From assembly GCA_965278965.1 (NCBI GenBank), contig OZ257127.1:1798001-1862000 (forward strand): DNA of 64,000 bases. The letters run 5' to 3'. Below the pieces are notes generated by a model, which was given only the letters and a program-made list of their open reading frames with translations, had not been told where the DNA came from and ran no database searches. The stretch comes from UBA10649 sp965278965. Lineage in GTDB: Bacteria; Actinomycetota; Actinomycetes; S36-B12. Of this stretch, positions 53,401 to 62,008 are shown one piece after another. Position numbers and translations under genes: made by a program. Every line of letters begins with the position of its first letter. Position 1 is the first letter of the stretch.

Positions 53401-54636
53401 GTGAGCACCCTCGGCCTCGACGGCGTCCTGTCCTGGGCGCAAGCACGCCACGTGGCCGCCGCCTCGGCCCGGCCCCTGCCGGCGACGCCCGCCCGGCTCG
53501 ACGAGGCCGTGGGCAGCCTGCTCGCCGCCGACCTGGTCACCGTTCAGGACGACCCCGCGGTCGACAGCGCGCGCTGGCCGGGGATTGCGGTCTGCGGCGC
53601 CGGGCCCTGGCGGGTCGACGACCTCGACGCCCTCACGCCGGGATGGGCCGCTGCGCTCTCGGCGGGACAGCCGATCCCTCGGCACTGCGACGCCGTCATC
53701 CGTTCCGACCACGTGCAGGTCCGCGACTACCCGGACGGAGCCCTGGCCGTGGCGCTCGACCGGCTGACGGGCCTGCCCGACGAGCAGGTCCGGCCCGACC
53801 TCGGTGAGGGCATCGTGCGCCAGGGCGTCGTGGCGACCGCCGGGCATGTGCTCGTCCCCGCCGACTCGCTCGTCACTCCCGCCGTCCTGTCGGTCGCCGC
53901 CGCGCGTGGGCACGAGGAGGTCATGATCGTGCGCCCGCCGGTTGTCGGGGTTCTCGTGCTCGGCTCCCGTCTCCTGGACCGCGGCCTGCCGCGCCCCGGC
54001 CGCCCCCGCGACGCCCTCGGCGATGCCGTCCCCGCGTTCGTCGGCGGGCTCGGCGGCCGCGGCAACCCGGCGGTGCGCGGGCCCGACTCCCCTGACCTGC
54101 TCCTGCGTGAGATCGACGACGCCCAGGTGGATGTGCTCGTGACGACCGGGTCGACGGCCCCGGGCCCGGACAACCACTTGCGCGCCGTGCTGCGGGATCT
54201 GGGGGCGCGTTGGCTCGTCGACGGGGTGAGCGTCACGCCGGGCGCCCAGATGCTTCTCGCGCGGCTGCCCGACGGACGCTTCCTGGTCGGCCTGCCGGGC
54301 GATCCGCCCGCGGCGCTCGCGGGGCTGGTGACGCTGGTCAGCCCGCTCGTGCGCGCGCTTCGGGGCGTCACCGATACGTCGCGGCCGCGGTCGGCGGTGC
54401 TCCTGGACGACGTCGAGCCGGCCGACTACGCCGACGACACAGCGCTGGTGCCGGTTCGTCTGGAGGTCTCGGCCGCGGGAACGATGGCGCGTCCCCTCTC
54501 GGCCACCGGGGCCGCGGGCCTGGTCGGCTGGGCTCAGGCCGACGCGGTCGCGGTCGCGCCACCGGGCAGCGGCTTCCGAGGCGATGTGGTCGACCTCCTC
54601 GATCCCCTGGGCCGCGCTACACCGGACCGCCCCTGA
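53401..54636 (+). CDS. moeA: Molybdopterin molybdenumtransferase (MoeA-like)
   Basis: 411 residues. N-terminal domains I-II (ARPLPATPARLDEAVGSLLA, DSARWPGIAV) and the central MogA-like fold with TTGSTAPGPDNHL and LPGDPPAALAG follow the MoeA order, although the TTGGTSVG motif reads TTGSTAPG and the family's PGNPVS motif reads PGDPPA. MoeA inserts molybdenum into molybdopterin. No other moa/mog genes are in the window, and the changed motifs may mean a divergent activity. Start GTG 53401. Confidence 0.82.
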   Translation: MSTLGLDGVLSWAQARHVAAASARPLPATPARLDEAVGSLLAADLVTVQDDPAVDSARWPGIAVCGAGPWRVDDLDALTPGWAAALSAGQPIPRHCDAVIRSDHVQVRDYPDGALAVALDRLTGLPDEQVRPDLGEGIVRQGVVATAGHVLVPADSLVTPAVLSVAAARGHEEVMIVRPPVVGVLVLGSRLLDRGLPRPGRPRDALGDAVPAFVGGLGGRGNPAVRGPDSPDLLLREIDDAQVDVLVTTGSTAPGPDNHLRAVLRDLGARWLVDGVSVTPGAQMLLARLPDGRFLVGLPGDPPAALAGLVTLVSPLVRALRGVTDTSRPRSAVLLDDVEPADYADDTALVPVRLEVSAAGTMARPLSATGAAGLVGWAQADAVAVAPPGSGFRGDVVDLLDPLGRATPDRP

Positions 54637-54678
54637 TACATTTCCCCGCTAATAGGTAGGGAATATCCGGGAGCACGC

Positions 54679-55566
54679 ATGACGATCGGCGACATCGACC
54701 TCGCCCTGTCGCTGGGCGGCCTGGTCGCCGGGCTCATCGTCGGCCTGACCGGCATGGGCGGCGCCGCACTGGTGACGCCGATGCTCGTGCTGCTGTTCGG
54801 GATCAACCCGGCGACCGCGGTCTCCAGCGACGTCGTCGCGTCCGCGATCATGAAGCCGGTCGGCGCCTGGGTCCACATCCGCGCCAAGACCGTCCACTGG
54901 GGGCTCGTCGCCTGGCTGACGGCCGGATCGGTGCCGGGCGTGCTGGTCGGCACGTTCGTCTTCGCCAAGGTCCTCACGACCGACGAGGCCAGCGCGACGA
55001 TCAAGACGTGGATCGGCTGGGTCCTCATCGTCGCCGTTGCCGCGATGCTCGCGAAGGTCTGGGTCGGCCGCCGTGCGTCCGGCCTGCGCGCCGCCACGGT
55101 GAGCATGGGCACCGACATGCCCGTACGCCCGGTGCCCACCGTCGTGCTCGGGCTCTTCGTCGGCGTCCTGGTCGGAATGACCAGCGTCGGCTCCGGCTCG
55201 CTCGTGGTCACCACGCTGCTCCTGCTTTACCCGCTGCTGCGCCCGTCCGTCCTCGTCGGGACCGACCTCACGCAGGCGGTCCCGATGCTCATCGCCGGCG
55301 CGATCGCGCACGCCGGGTTCGGCGACATCAGTGTGTGGGTCGTCGTCTCCTTGCTCATCGGGCAGATCCCGGGCGTCTGGATCGGCGCGCGCATGTCGTC
55401 CCGGTACGACGGTCACGCGCTGCGATACCTGCTCATCGTGGTGCTCGGCGCCACGGCTCTGAAGCTCCTGGGCGTCTCCAGCCTCATTGCTGGAATGATC
55501 GCGATCGTGGGTGTCGCCGCGGTGGTCGTGATCATCGTCCGAGAGCGCCTGCATGGTCACGCGTAG
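54679..55566 (+). CDS. TauE/SafE family sulfite/organosulfonate exporter
   Basis: 295 residues with about eight membrane helices in two halves: GGLVAGLIVGLTGMGGAALV then GLFVGVLVGMTSVGSGSLVV, the duplicated TauE/SafE motif. Substrate is an anion such as sulfite or a sulfonate. CGGGAGCACGC precedes ATG 54679. It overlaps the K+-channel gene by 14 bases. Confidence 0.88.
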   Translation: MTIGDIDLALSLGGLVAGLIVGLTGMGGAALVTPMLVLLFGINPATAVSSDVVASAIMKPVGAWVHIRAKTVHWGLVAWLTAGSVPGVLVGTFVFAKVLTTDEASATIKTWIGWVLIVAVAAMLAKVWVGRRASGLRAATVSMGTDMPVRPVPTVVLGLFVGVLVGMTSVGSGSLVVTTLLLLYPLLRPSVLVGTDLTQAVPMLIAGAIAHAGFGDISVWVVVSLLIGQIPGVWIGARMSSRYDGHALRYLLIVVLGATALKLLGVSSLIAGMIAIVGVAAVVVIIVRERLHGHA

Positions 55567-56617
55567 GCATCGCGAGCGGCCCGAGAGCGACGACCCGACG
55601 GCGCCGCCCCTGCACTTCCCGGTGCGGCGCTTCTCGCCCATGCGCAGCATCGGCGTGCGCATCGCCGTCGCCGTGGGCGCGCTCGTCGCGACGACGCTCC
55701 TGGTCTACTTCGAGCGCACGTGCTACCAGGACCGCGGCATCCCCGGTCAGCTGTCCATGGTCGACTCGTTCTACTACGCAACCGTCACGCTGTCGACGAC
55801 CGGCTACGGCGACATCACGCCGATCTGCCAGTCGTCACGGCTGGTCAACTCCCTTGTCATCACCCCGCTGCGCTTCTTGTTCCTCATCGTCCTGGTCGGC
55901 ACGACGATCGAGGTGCTCACGCGGCGCACCCGCGAGCAGCTGCGCTCCTACCGCTGGAGGAACCGCGTGAAGGACCACACCGTCATCGTCGGGTACGGGG
56001 TCAAGGGTCGGGCGGCGGCCCAGTCGCTGGTGGAGTCGGGCACCGCCCCGACGCAGATCGTCGTCGTCGCGACCGATCACGCCACCGTCGACGCCGCGAA
56101 CCGCGACGGCTTCGTCGGCATCATCGGCGACGGACGCCGCGAGGAAGTCCTGCGCGACGCGTCCGTCGAGCACGCGGCTCGCGTCGTCGTCGCCACGGAC
56201 GAGGACGACACCACGATCCTCGTCACCCTCACCGCTCGCCGGCTCGCGCCCGACGCGATCATCGTCGCGGCGGCGCGCGAGTCGCAGAACGTCGACGTGC
56301 TGAGGCAGTCCGGGGCCAACAACGTCATCCCCACGGCGGAGGCCGCCGGGCAGCTCATGGGCCTCTCCCTCGTCTCGTCCGCCGCCGGCGAGCTCATGGA
56401 GGACCTCCTCGACTCCGGTCGCGGCCTGGAGGTCGCGGAGCGGCCCATCACCCGTGCGGAGCTGGGCCTGGCGCCGGCCGACCTTGACGCTCACGGCCAG
56501 ATCGTCTTGGCTGTCATCCGCGGCGGCGTCGCCCACCGCTTCGACACCGAGACGATCAGCCGGCTTGAGACTGGCGACCGCCTGGTGGTGATCAGGCACA
56601 ACGCCGACGAGAGGTAG
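55553..56617 (+). CDS. Potassium channel with RCK domain
   Basis: 354 residues. TM1 at about residues 33-52, pore helix and selectivity filter TTGYGD (residues 82-87), TM2, then an RCK (TrkA-N) domain beginning HTVIVGYGVKGRAAAQSL near residue 140 and a C-terminal TrkA-C-like region. Two-TM Kch/MthK-type channel gated by ligand binding to RCK. It starts within the end of the exporter gene. Confidence 0.9.
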   Translation: MVTRRHRERPESDDPTAPPLHFPVRRFSPMRSIGVRIAVAVGALVATTLLVYFERTCYQDRGIPGQLSMVDSFYYATVTLSTTGYGDITPICQSSRLVNSLVITPLRFLFLIVLVGTTIEVLTRRTREQLRSYRWRNRVKDHTVIVGYGVKGRAAAQSLVESGTAPTQIVVVATDHATVDAANRDGFVGIIGDGRREEVLRDASVEHAARVVVATDEDDTTILVTLTARRLAPDAIIVAAARESQNVDVLRQSGANNVIPTAEAAGQLMGLSLVSSAAGELMEDLLDSGRGLEVAERPITRAELGLAPADLDAHGQIVLAVIRGGVAHRFDTETISRLETGDRLVVIRHNADER

Positions 56618-56620
56618 CCG

Positions 56621-57598
56621 ATGCACGCGATCACGTTCGCGGAGCCAGGCCCGCCCGACGTGCTGCAGTGGAGCACGGTTGCCGACCCGACGCCCGCCGC
56701 GGGCGAGGTCATCGTGGACGTGGCCGCCACGGCGGTGAACCGCGCCGACCTCCTGCAGCGACAGGGCCACTACGCGCCCCCACCCGGCGCCTCGCCGATC
56801 CTGGGCCTGGAGTGCTCGGGGACGATCTCGTCCGTCGGGGCAGCGATCGGCCTGGACCGGATCGGGGAGAAGGTCGTCGCGCTCCTGACCGGCGGCGGCT
56901 ACGCGCAGAAGGTCGCCGTCCCCGTGGGCCAGATCATGAGCGTGCCGGCCGGGATCAGCCTCGTCGACGCCGCTGCGCTGCCCGAGGCAGCCTGCACCGT
57001 GTGGAGCAACCTCGACATGGTCGCGAACCTCAGCGAGGGCGAGTGGCTGCTCGTCCACGGCGGCGGGTCCGGCGTCGGGACGATGGCGATCCAGATCGGC
57101 CGGGCACTCGGCGCCCGCGTCGCCGTCACCGCGGGGAGCGCGGCGAAGCTCGCGCGTTGCGCCGAGCTCGGCGCCGAGGTGCTGATCGACTACACGCAGG
57201 ACGACTTCGTCGAGGCCATGTTGGACGCGACGGGCGGCCGCGGTGCCAACGTCATCCTCGACAACATGGGGGCGGCCTACCTGGAGCGCAACGTGCGCGC
57301 ACTCGCACGCGACGGGCGGCTCGTCGTCATCGGGCTCCAGGGCGGGATCAAGGCCGAGCTGGACCTCAACGCGCTCATGCGTAAGAACGCCACGGTCCAC
57401 GGCACGACGCTGCGCGGCCGGCCAGAGTCGGAGAAGGCCGCGATCTGCGCCCAGGTTGAGCGCGCTGTGTGGCCGTGGGTCCACGCGGGCATCGTGCGAC
57501 CCGTCATCGACCGCACGATGCCGATCGCCGACGCCGCGCAGGCGCACGCGCTCATCGCAGACGGCGGAGCCACCGGCAAGGTCGTCCTGACCGTATGA
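56621..57598 (+). CDS. NAD(P)H quinone oxidoreductase, PIG3 type
   Basis: 325 residues of the zinc-free MDR family: MHAITFAEPGPPDVLQW, NRADLLQRQGHYAPPPGAS and nucleotide motif LVHGGGSGVGTMAIQIGRAL are the PIG3-type signature. It reduces quinones with NADPH. It begins 3 bases after the K+-channel stop; its own stop overlaps the next start (ATGA). Confidence 0.93.
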   Translation: MHAITFAEPGPPDVLQWSTVADPTPAAGEVIVDVAATAVNRADLLQRQGHYAPPPGASPILGLECSGTISSVGAAIGLDRIGEKVVALLTGGGYAQKVAVPVGQIMSVPAGISLVDAAALPEAACTVWSNLDMVANLSEGEWLLVHGGGSGVGTMAIQIGRALGARVAVTAGSAAKLARCAELGAEVLIDYTQDDFVEAMLDATGGRGANVILDNMGAAYLERNVRALARDGRLVVIGLQGGIKAELDLNALMRKNATVHGTTLRGRPESEKAAICAQVERAVWPWVHAGIVRPVIDRTMPIADAAQAHALIADGGATGKVVLTV

Positions 57599-58899
57599 CC
57601 CGCGCGAGTCGCCACCTCCCCCGGCGATTCCATACGCCAGCGTCACTCCGCCGGCGCCTACTGACGCTGGCGTATGGAATCGCGGTGGCGGTGGTCGTCG
57701 TCGCGGTGGCCGTGCCTGCCCAGGCGGTGGCGCCCGCGCCGGTCGGGCCGCGAATGTCCCCGTCGACGTCGGTCACGTGCCCGGCTGCGGTCGGGCCGCT
57801 CGACGCGGCGGCCATCGACGCCGCCTGGCAGGTAGCACTCCCGCGACTGCAGCAGCTGGCGCGCTCGTCGACGACGTTCCCGTTCGGCGCGACCGCGGCG
57901 GCGCCCTACCGCCGGACGAACGCGTACGCCTGGACATCGGGCTTCTACCCGGCGGCGCTGTGGCTGGCGTACGAGCGCACGCAGGACCCCGCGGTGCGCA
58001 CGCTCGCGCGCTCGTACACCGACCGGCTCCTTCCCGTCGCCCGCTGGCGCGGCACGCACGACCTGGGCTTCATGGTCGGACTGCCCGTCGGTCTTGCCCG
58101 CGCACTCGATCCGGCTCGCGCCCGTCGCTACGACTCAGCCCTGCGGACCGCTGCTCGCAGCCTCTCGAGCCGGTGGAACGCACGCGTCGGCGCACTCCGG
58201 TCGGGCACGTACGCCGGCCGGTGGGGACTCATCGTCGACTCGGCGATGAACGCCCCGCTCCTCATCGAGCAGGGCCAGGCGATCGGCGGGGCCGAGGGCG
58301 CGCGACTGGTGACCCGCGGGGTGCGGCACCTGCTGACGCTCGCCCGTGACTTCATCCGCCCGGACGGGTCGACGATCCACCGGCAGGCATATGACCCGCG
58401 GACGGGCCGGCTGGTCGGTCCCGTCTACGGGCAGGGGCTCAGCACGGGCAGCACCTGGGCGCGCGGCCAGGCGTGGGCCATCGCCGGCTTCGCCCGTGGC
58501 TACGCGCTGACCCGTGACGCACGCCTGCTCGACGCTGCGCGCCGAGTCGCCGACCACTGGACCGCACAGGTTCCGGCCGGCTGCGTACCGGCGTGGGACC
58601 TCGACGTCGCATCCGGCGGCGCGCCGCGCGACTCCTCAGCAGCCGCCATCGCGGCGTACGGCCAGCTGGTGCTGGCGGCCGCGGAGCCGGACGCGGCACG
58701 GGCGGCAGCCGCGCGGGACTACGCCCTCCGGACTCTTTCGACGCTCACGGCGCCGCCGTGGATGCCGGCGGGAGGGACCAACGGCGTGCGCGGGCTGCTC
58801 CAGCGGCAGACGTACAACGTCCCCGCCGACCGGCGGGAGGGCACGTACGCCTGGGGCGACGCCTACCTCCTCGCCGCACTGACCCTCGCCGCCCCCTGA
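57595..58899 (+). CDS. GH88 unsaturated glucuronyl hydrolase
   Basis: 434 residues from ATG 57595, overlapping the previous stop. A signal peptide (basic start, then TLAYGIAVAVVVVAVAVPAQA) leads to an (alpha/alpha)6 barrel with WTSGFYPAALWLAY, DLGFM (candidate catalytic Asp), IVDSAMNAPLL (second Asp) and STWARGQAWAIAGF, the GH88 pattern. It releases unsaturated uronic acids from lyase products. No polysaccharide lyase is nearby. The signal-peptide region contains a palindrome also found at 40112-40171. Confidence 0.88.
   Translation: MTRASRHLPRRFHTPASLRRRLLTLAYGIAVAVVVVAVAVPAQAVAPAPVGPRMSPSTSVTCPAAVGPLDAAAIDAAWQVALPRLQQLARSSTTFPFGATAAAPYRRTNAYAWTSGFYPAALWLAYERTQDPAVRTLARSYTDRLLPVARWRGTHDLGFMVGLPVGLARALDPARARRYDSALRTAARSLSSRWNARVGALRSGTYAGRWGLIVDSAMNAPLLIEQGQAIGGAEGARLVTRGVRHLLTLARDFIRPDGSTIHRQAYDPRTGRLVGPVYGQGLSTGSTWARGQAWAIAGFARGYALTRDARLLDAARRVADHWTAQVPAGCVPAWDLDVASGGAPRDSSAAAIAAYGQLVLAAAEPDAARAAAARDYALRTLSTLTAPPWMPAGGTNGVRGLLQRQTYNVPADRREGTYAWGDAYLLAALTLAAP
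57624..57683. repeat. Long palindrome with CGATTCCATACGCCAGCGTC arms (copy 2)
   Basis: Perfect 22-bp arms (57624-57645 and 57662-57683) with a 16-base loop, inside the signal-peptide coding part of the GH88 gene, just after the quinone oxidoreductase stop. It shares its arms with 40112-40171 but not its loop. Confidence 0.85.
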
Positions 58900-58906
58900 C
58901 GTTTCT

Positions 58907-58970
58907 CCCGCAATACGGGAGAGATGACGCGCGACGCCCGATTCGTCCCGCACGTCGCGCGATCTCTCCC
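58907..58970. repeat. Two mutually exclusive hairpins after the GH88 gene
   Basis: CTCCCG/CGGGAG is a short hairpin near 58905-58922; GGGAGAGAT...CGCGCGAC (58917 onward) pairs with GTCGCGCGATCTCTCCC (58954-58970) with a 2-base bulge. The two share the GGGAG segment, so only one can form at a time. Convergent region between GH88 and GNAT genes. Confidence 0.5.
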
Positions 58971-59013
58971 CATCAACCGGGGCGCGGGGAGGGACGGCTA
59001 GGAACGCGACCCG

Positions 59014-60006
59014 TCAGTCGAGGACCGGCTGGCACCACAGGTCGACGGCCTTCGTCTGCACGAAGCCGACGGAGTCGTACAGCGCGGTCGCCCCCGTGGT
59101 GTTCTCGCCATCGACGGCGAGCGCCAACCCGGTGCGCCCCCTCGCGACCGCATCAGCCGCCGCGCACTGGAGCAGCCAACGGCCGATACCGCGGCCGCGC
59201 GCACCCTCGACGACGCCGAGGGTGCGGACGTACCCGTTGCCGACGTCGGCCCGGGAGTCGTCGCACAGGCAGATGGCGACGACATCCCCGTCGAGCAGCC
59301 CGACGTGCCACTGGTCAGGGTCGTGGCCGTGCAGGGCCTCGACCTCCGCGATCCACTGCTCGAACGGCTCGTCATGCGTGTGCCCGTAGTGCGCAGAGAA
59401 CGACTCGTTGTAGACGCGGTGAACCGCCCGCCGGTCGGCCTCGCTCGATGCTCGCCTGCGGCTGACGCCCGCCGGCGAGGGCGGGGGCTCGTCGTCCACG
59501 GCCGCGATGTCCCAGCGCATCCGCCAGAAGCACCGGACCGGACGGAACCCCAGCTCGGACAGGACCCGGGCGTGCTCCACGTCGGGGACAGGACACCCGC
59601 CGAGGATCTGCCAGAGGTCAGCCGTCAGAGCGAAGGGATCGGCGGGCACCGGCAGGTGGGTCGGGTGCGCGTGGGCGTGGTCCCGCGCAGCGGCGAGCCC
59701 GGTCGACATCAGCAGCCGGTCGACCGCGATCGCATCAGGACCGACCGCGTAGGAGTCCACGTAGATCTCCCGGCCGTCCGCGTCGAGCTCGGCGAACTGC
59801 ACGCCGACGAGCTCGTCACCGGACCAGGCGAGCCGGTGCTGCTCACGCCAGGCGCTGGGGCCGGTCAGGTTCGCCGTGACCGAGCCGACGGTCTCCTCCG
59901 TCGATCCGAGAGCCGCGACCTCGCAGTCGCGCACGACCCGGAACGCCGCTTCCAGCACGGCAGGGTCGTCGGCGTCGAGCGCCGTCAGCCGGATCGCGGC
60001 GTCCAT
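59014..60006 (-). CDS. Double GNAT acetyltransferase (mycothiol-synthase-like)
   Basis: 330 residues with two GNAT domains. The C-terminal half has the acetyl-CoA loop VRTLGVVEGARGRGIGRWLL (R/Q-x2-G-x-G/A) and GFVQTKAV; the N-terminal half is degenerate. This two-domain layout resembles mycothiol synthase MshD, but identity is not certain. Downstream of the SET-domain gene on the same strand, 6 bases away. Confidence 0.82.
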   Translation of the reverse strand: MDAAIRLTALDADDPAVLEAAFRVVRDCEVAALGSTEETVGSVTANLTGPSAWREQHRLAWSGDELVGVQFAELDADGREIYVDSYAVGPDAIAVDRLLMSTGLAAARDHAHAHPTHLPVPADPFALTADLWQILGGCPVPDVEHARVLSELGFRPVRCFWRMRWDIAAVDDEPPPSPAGVSRRRASSEADRRAVHRVYNESFSAHYGHTHDEPFEQWIAEVEALHGHDPDQWHVGLLDGDVVAICLCDDSRADVGNGYVRTLGVVEGARGRGIGRWLLQCAAADAVARGRTGLALAVDGENTTGATALYDSVGFVQTKAVDLWCQPVLD

Positions 60007-60012
60007 GACCGG

Positions 60013-60516
60013 CTACCGCGCCGGGAGCGAGGCGATGCGCTTGATCAGGTACGGGGAGAACCAGCCGTCGTACTTCGCCTGCAGCACCGGGTCCCGCCAG
60101 TCGGCGCCGGTGACGATCCCTCGGCACGTCGGCTGCCCGCACATGCACGCAAACTCGTCGTAGTCGCTCGCGTCGCACATCGCGTAGTCGAAGGTGATCT
60201 CCTCGCCCACCGCGATGTCACGCATGGCGACGAGGAGCGCCGAGCCCTTGAGCCCAGAGTTCGGCTCGCACGAGTGGTTCAGCATGTCCCCGGGCTCCGG
60301 GGTCTCGTCGGACACGAGGTACAGGTCGTCGTCGACCTGGATGGACCGCGACTGCCGATCGTGCGACATCGACGACAAGGTCGCGCGGTCGACGACCCAG
60401 CCGCCGAACGCCGCGACCGTGTCACCCGCCGCGATCGGTTCCACCGCGAAGGAGCCCCAGCCCTTCTCCCCCGCCGGGCGCGCTTGCGCCCTCGGCGTCA
60501 GCCAGTTGTAGTCCAC
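60013..60516 (-). CDS. SET-domain protein lysine methyltransferase
   Basis: 167 residues from GTG 60516 (GGAGGTCGCAGGTC). SET motifs: GWGSFAVEPIAAGDTVAAFGG, DMLNHSCEPNSGL (NHSCEPN), GEEITFDYAMCD and a post-SET-like CMCGQPTCRG with Cys residues that can bind zinc. All key SET motifs are present, so it should be an active protein lysine methyltransferase; its target is unknown. SET proteins are uncommon in actinobacteria outside a few families. Confidence 0.87.
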   Translation of the reverse strand: MDYNWLTPRAQARPAGEKGWGSFAVEPIAAGDTVAAFGGWVVDRATLSSMSHDRQSRSIQVDDDLYLVSDETPEPGDMLNHSCEPNSGLKGSALLVAMRDIAVGEEITFDYAMCDASDYDEFACMCGQPTCRGIVTGADWRDPVLQAKYDGWFSPYLIKRIASLPAR

Positions 60517-60663
60517 GACCTGCGACCTCCGCCTGCGTGCCCGCGGCCGCAGGCAAAGTGCGGAGAGTCTGCCATACGGAAATGAATGAACGCGGCCGGA
60601 GGATCGCGCGCAGGCGGTCGCGGCCGGCCGTCTGCGGCGCAAGGGGTCTCGGCCGGCGTCAAC

Positions 60664-60669
60664 TAGGGT
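60664..60669 (+). promoter_or_regulatory. -10 box (TAGGGT) of serS, leaderless start
   Basis: TAGGGT, 7 bases before GTG 60677. Confidence 0.5.
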
Positions 60670-60676
60670 TCAGGAC

Positions 60677-61996
60677 GTGATCGACCCCGTCATCCTGCGC
60701 ACCCAGCCCGACCTGATCCGCGAGTCCCAGCGGCGGCGGGGCGAGAGCGTCGAGCTGGTCGACGAGCTGGTCGCGGCCGACGAGGCGAAGCGCACGGCGC
60801 AGGCCGCGTTCGACGAGCTGCGCAACCAGCAGAAGGTGCTGGGCAAGAGCATCGGCCCGCTCCAGGGACGGCTGAAGAAGGAGACGGACGACCACGCTCG
60901 CACCGCGGTCCAGGCCGAGCTCGACGGCCTCATGGCCACCGCCCAGCAGCTCGCCGAGCAAGTCAAAGAGGCAGAGCGCGCGGCGGACGCCGCGACGGAT
61001 GTGCTCGAGGCCCTGTGGCTGCAGGTCTCCAACATCGTCAACCTGGAGTCCCCCGTGGGCGGCGAGGCGGACTTCGCCGTGCTCGAGCATGTGGGTACCC
61101 CGCGCGACTTCGCCGCCGAGGGGTTCGACCCGCGTGACCATCTCGCCCTCGGCGAGCTGCTCGGCGCGATCGACGTCGACCGCGGGGCCAAAGTCTCCGG
61201 CTCCCGCTTCTACTACCTGACCGGCCCCGGCGCGCTGCTGGAGTTCGCGTTGCTCAACCTCGCGATGCAGCAGGCGGTCGAGCACGGTCTCGTGCCGATG
61301 ATCACGCCGAGCCTCGTCCTGCCCAGCGCGATGGAGGGCACAGGTTTCCTGGGCCAGGCCGCGGAGAACGTCTACCGGCTCGAGGCCGACGACCTCTACC
61401 TCGTCGGCACGTCGGAGGTCCCGCTCGCGGCGTACCACTCCGACGAGATCATCGACGCCGACCGGCTGCCCCTGCGCTACGCCGGGTGGTCCAGCTGCTA
61501 CCGCCGCGAGGCCGGCTCCTACGGCAAGGACACCCGCGGCATCATCCGCGTCCACCAGTTCGACAAGGTCGAGATGTTCGTGTTCTGCCGTCCGGAGGAT
61601 GCCGAGGCGGAGCACGCGCGCCTGCTGGCATGGGAGCGGGAGTTCGTCGACGCCCTCGAGATCCCGTACCGCGTCATCGACGTCGCGACCGGCGACCTCG
61701 GCTCGAGCGCGGCGCGGAAGTTCGACATGGAGGCATGGATCCCGACCCAGGGGACGTACCGCGAGATCACCTCCACGTCGAACACGACGCAGTTCCAGGC
61801 TCGGCGGCTACGCATCCGGATGCGCGACGAGGCCGGCACGCGACCGCTCGCAACCTTGAACGGGACGCTCTGCGCGATGCCCCGGATCATCGTGGCGCTG
61901 CTGGAGAACCATCAGCAGGCGGATGGGAGCGTCGTTATCCCGGCGGCCCTCCAGCCGTTCCTCGGCGGTCGTCAGGAGTTCACACCCGTCCGATAG
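60677..61996 (+). CDS. serS: Seryl-tRNA synthetase
   Basis: 439 residues from GTG 60677. An N-terminal coiled-coil arm (residues about 25-105) that contacts the long variable arm of tRNA-Ser, then the class II catalytic core with motif 2 (YAGWSSCYRREAGSYGKDTRGIIRVHQF) written in parts as SSCYRREAGS and RGIIRVHQF, and motif 3 including NGTLCAMPRIIVALLENHQ. Two tRNA-Ser substrates are encoded at 40266-40355 and 43674-43758. Followed by the HAD gene, a common arrangement in Micrococcales. Confidence 0.97.
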   Translation: MIDPVILRTQPDLIRESQRRRGESVELVDELVAADEAKRTAQAAFDELRNQQKVLGKSIGPLQGRLKKETDDHARTAVQAELDGLMATAQQLAEQVKEAERAADAATDVLEALWLQVSNIVNLESPVGGEADFAVLEHVGTPRDFAAEGFDPRDHLALGELLGAIDVDRGAKVSGSRFYYLTGPGALLEFALLNLAMQQAVEHGLVPMITPSLVLPSAMEGTGFLGQAAENVYRLEADDLYLVGTSEVPLAAYHSDEIIDADRLPLRYAGWSSCYRREAGSYGKDTRGIIRVHQFDKVEMFVFCRPEDAEAEHARLLAWEREFVDALEIPYRVIDVATGDLGSSAARKFDMEAWIPTQGTYREITSTSNTTQFQARRLRIRMRDEAGTRPLATLNGTLCAMPRIIVALLENHQQADGSVVIPAALQPFLGGRQEFTPVR

Positions 61997-61999
61997 CGT
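61994..61999 (+). promoter_or_regulatory. Candidate -10 box (TAGCGT) of the HAD gene
   Basis: TAGCGT overlaps the serS stop and lies 9 bases before ATG 62009, so the leader is at most a few bases. Confidence 0.4.
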
Positions 62000-62008
62000 T
62001 GCGGCATC

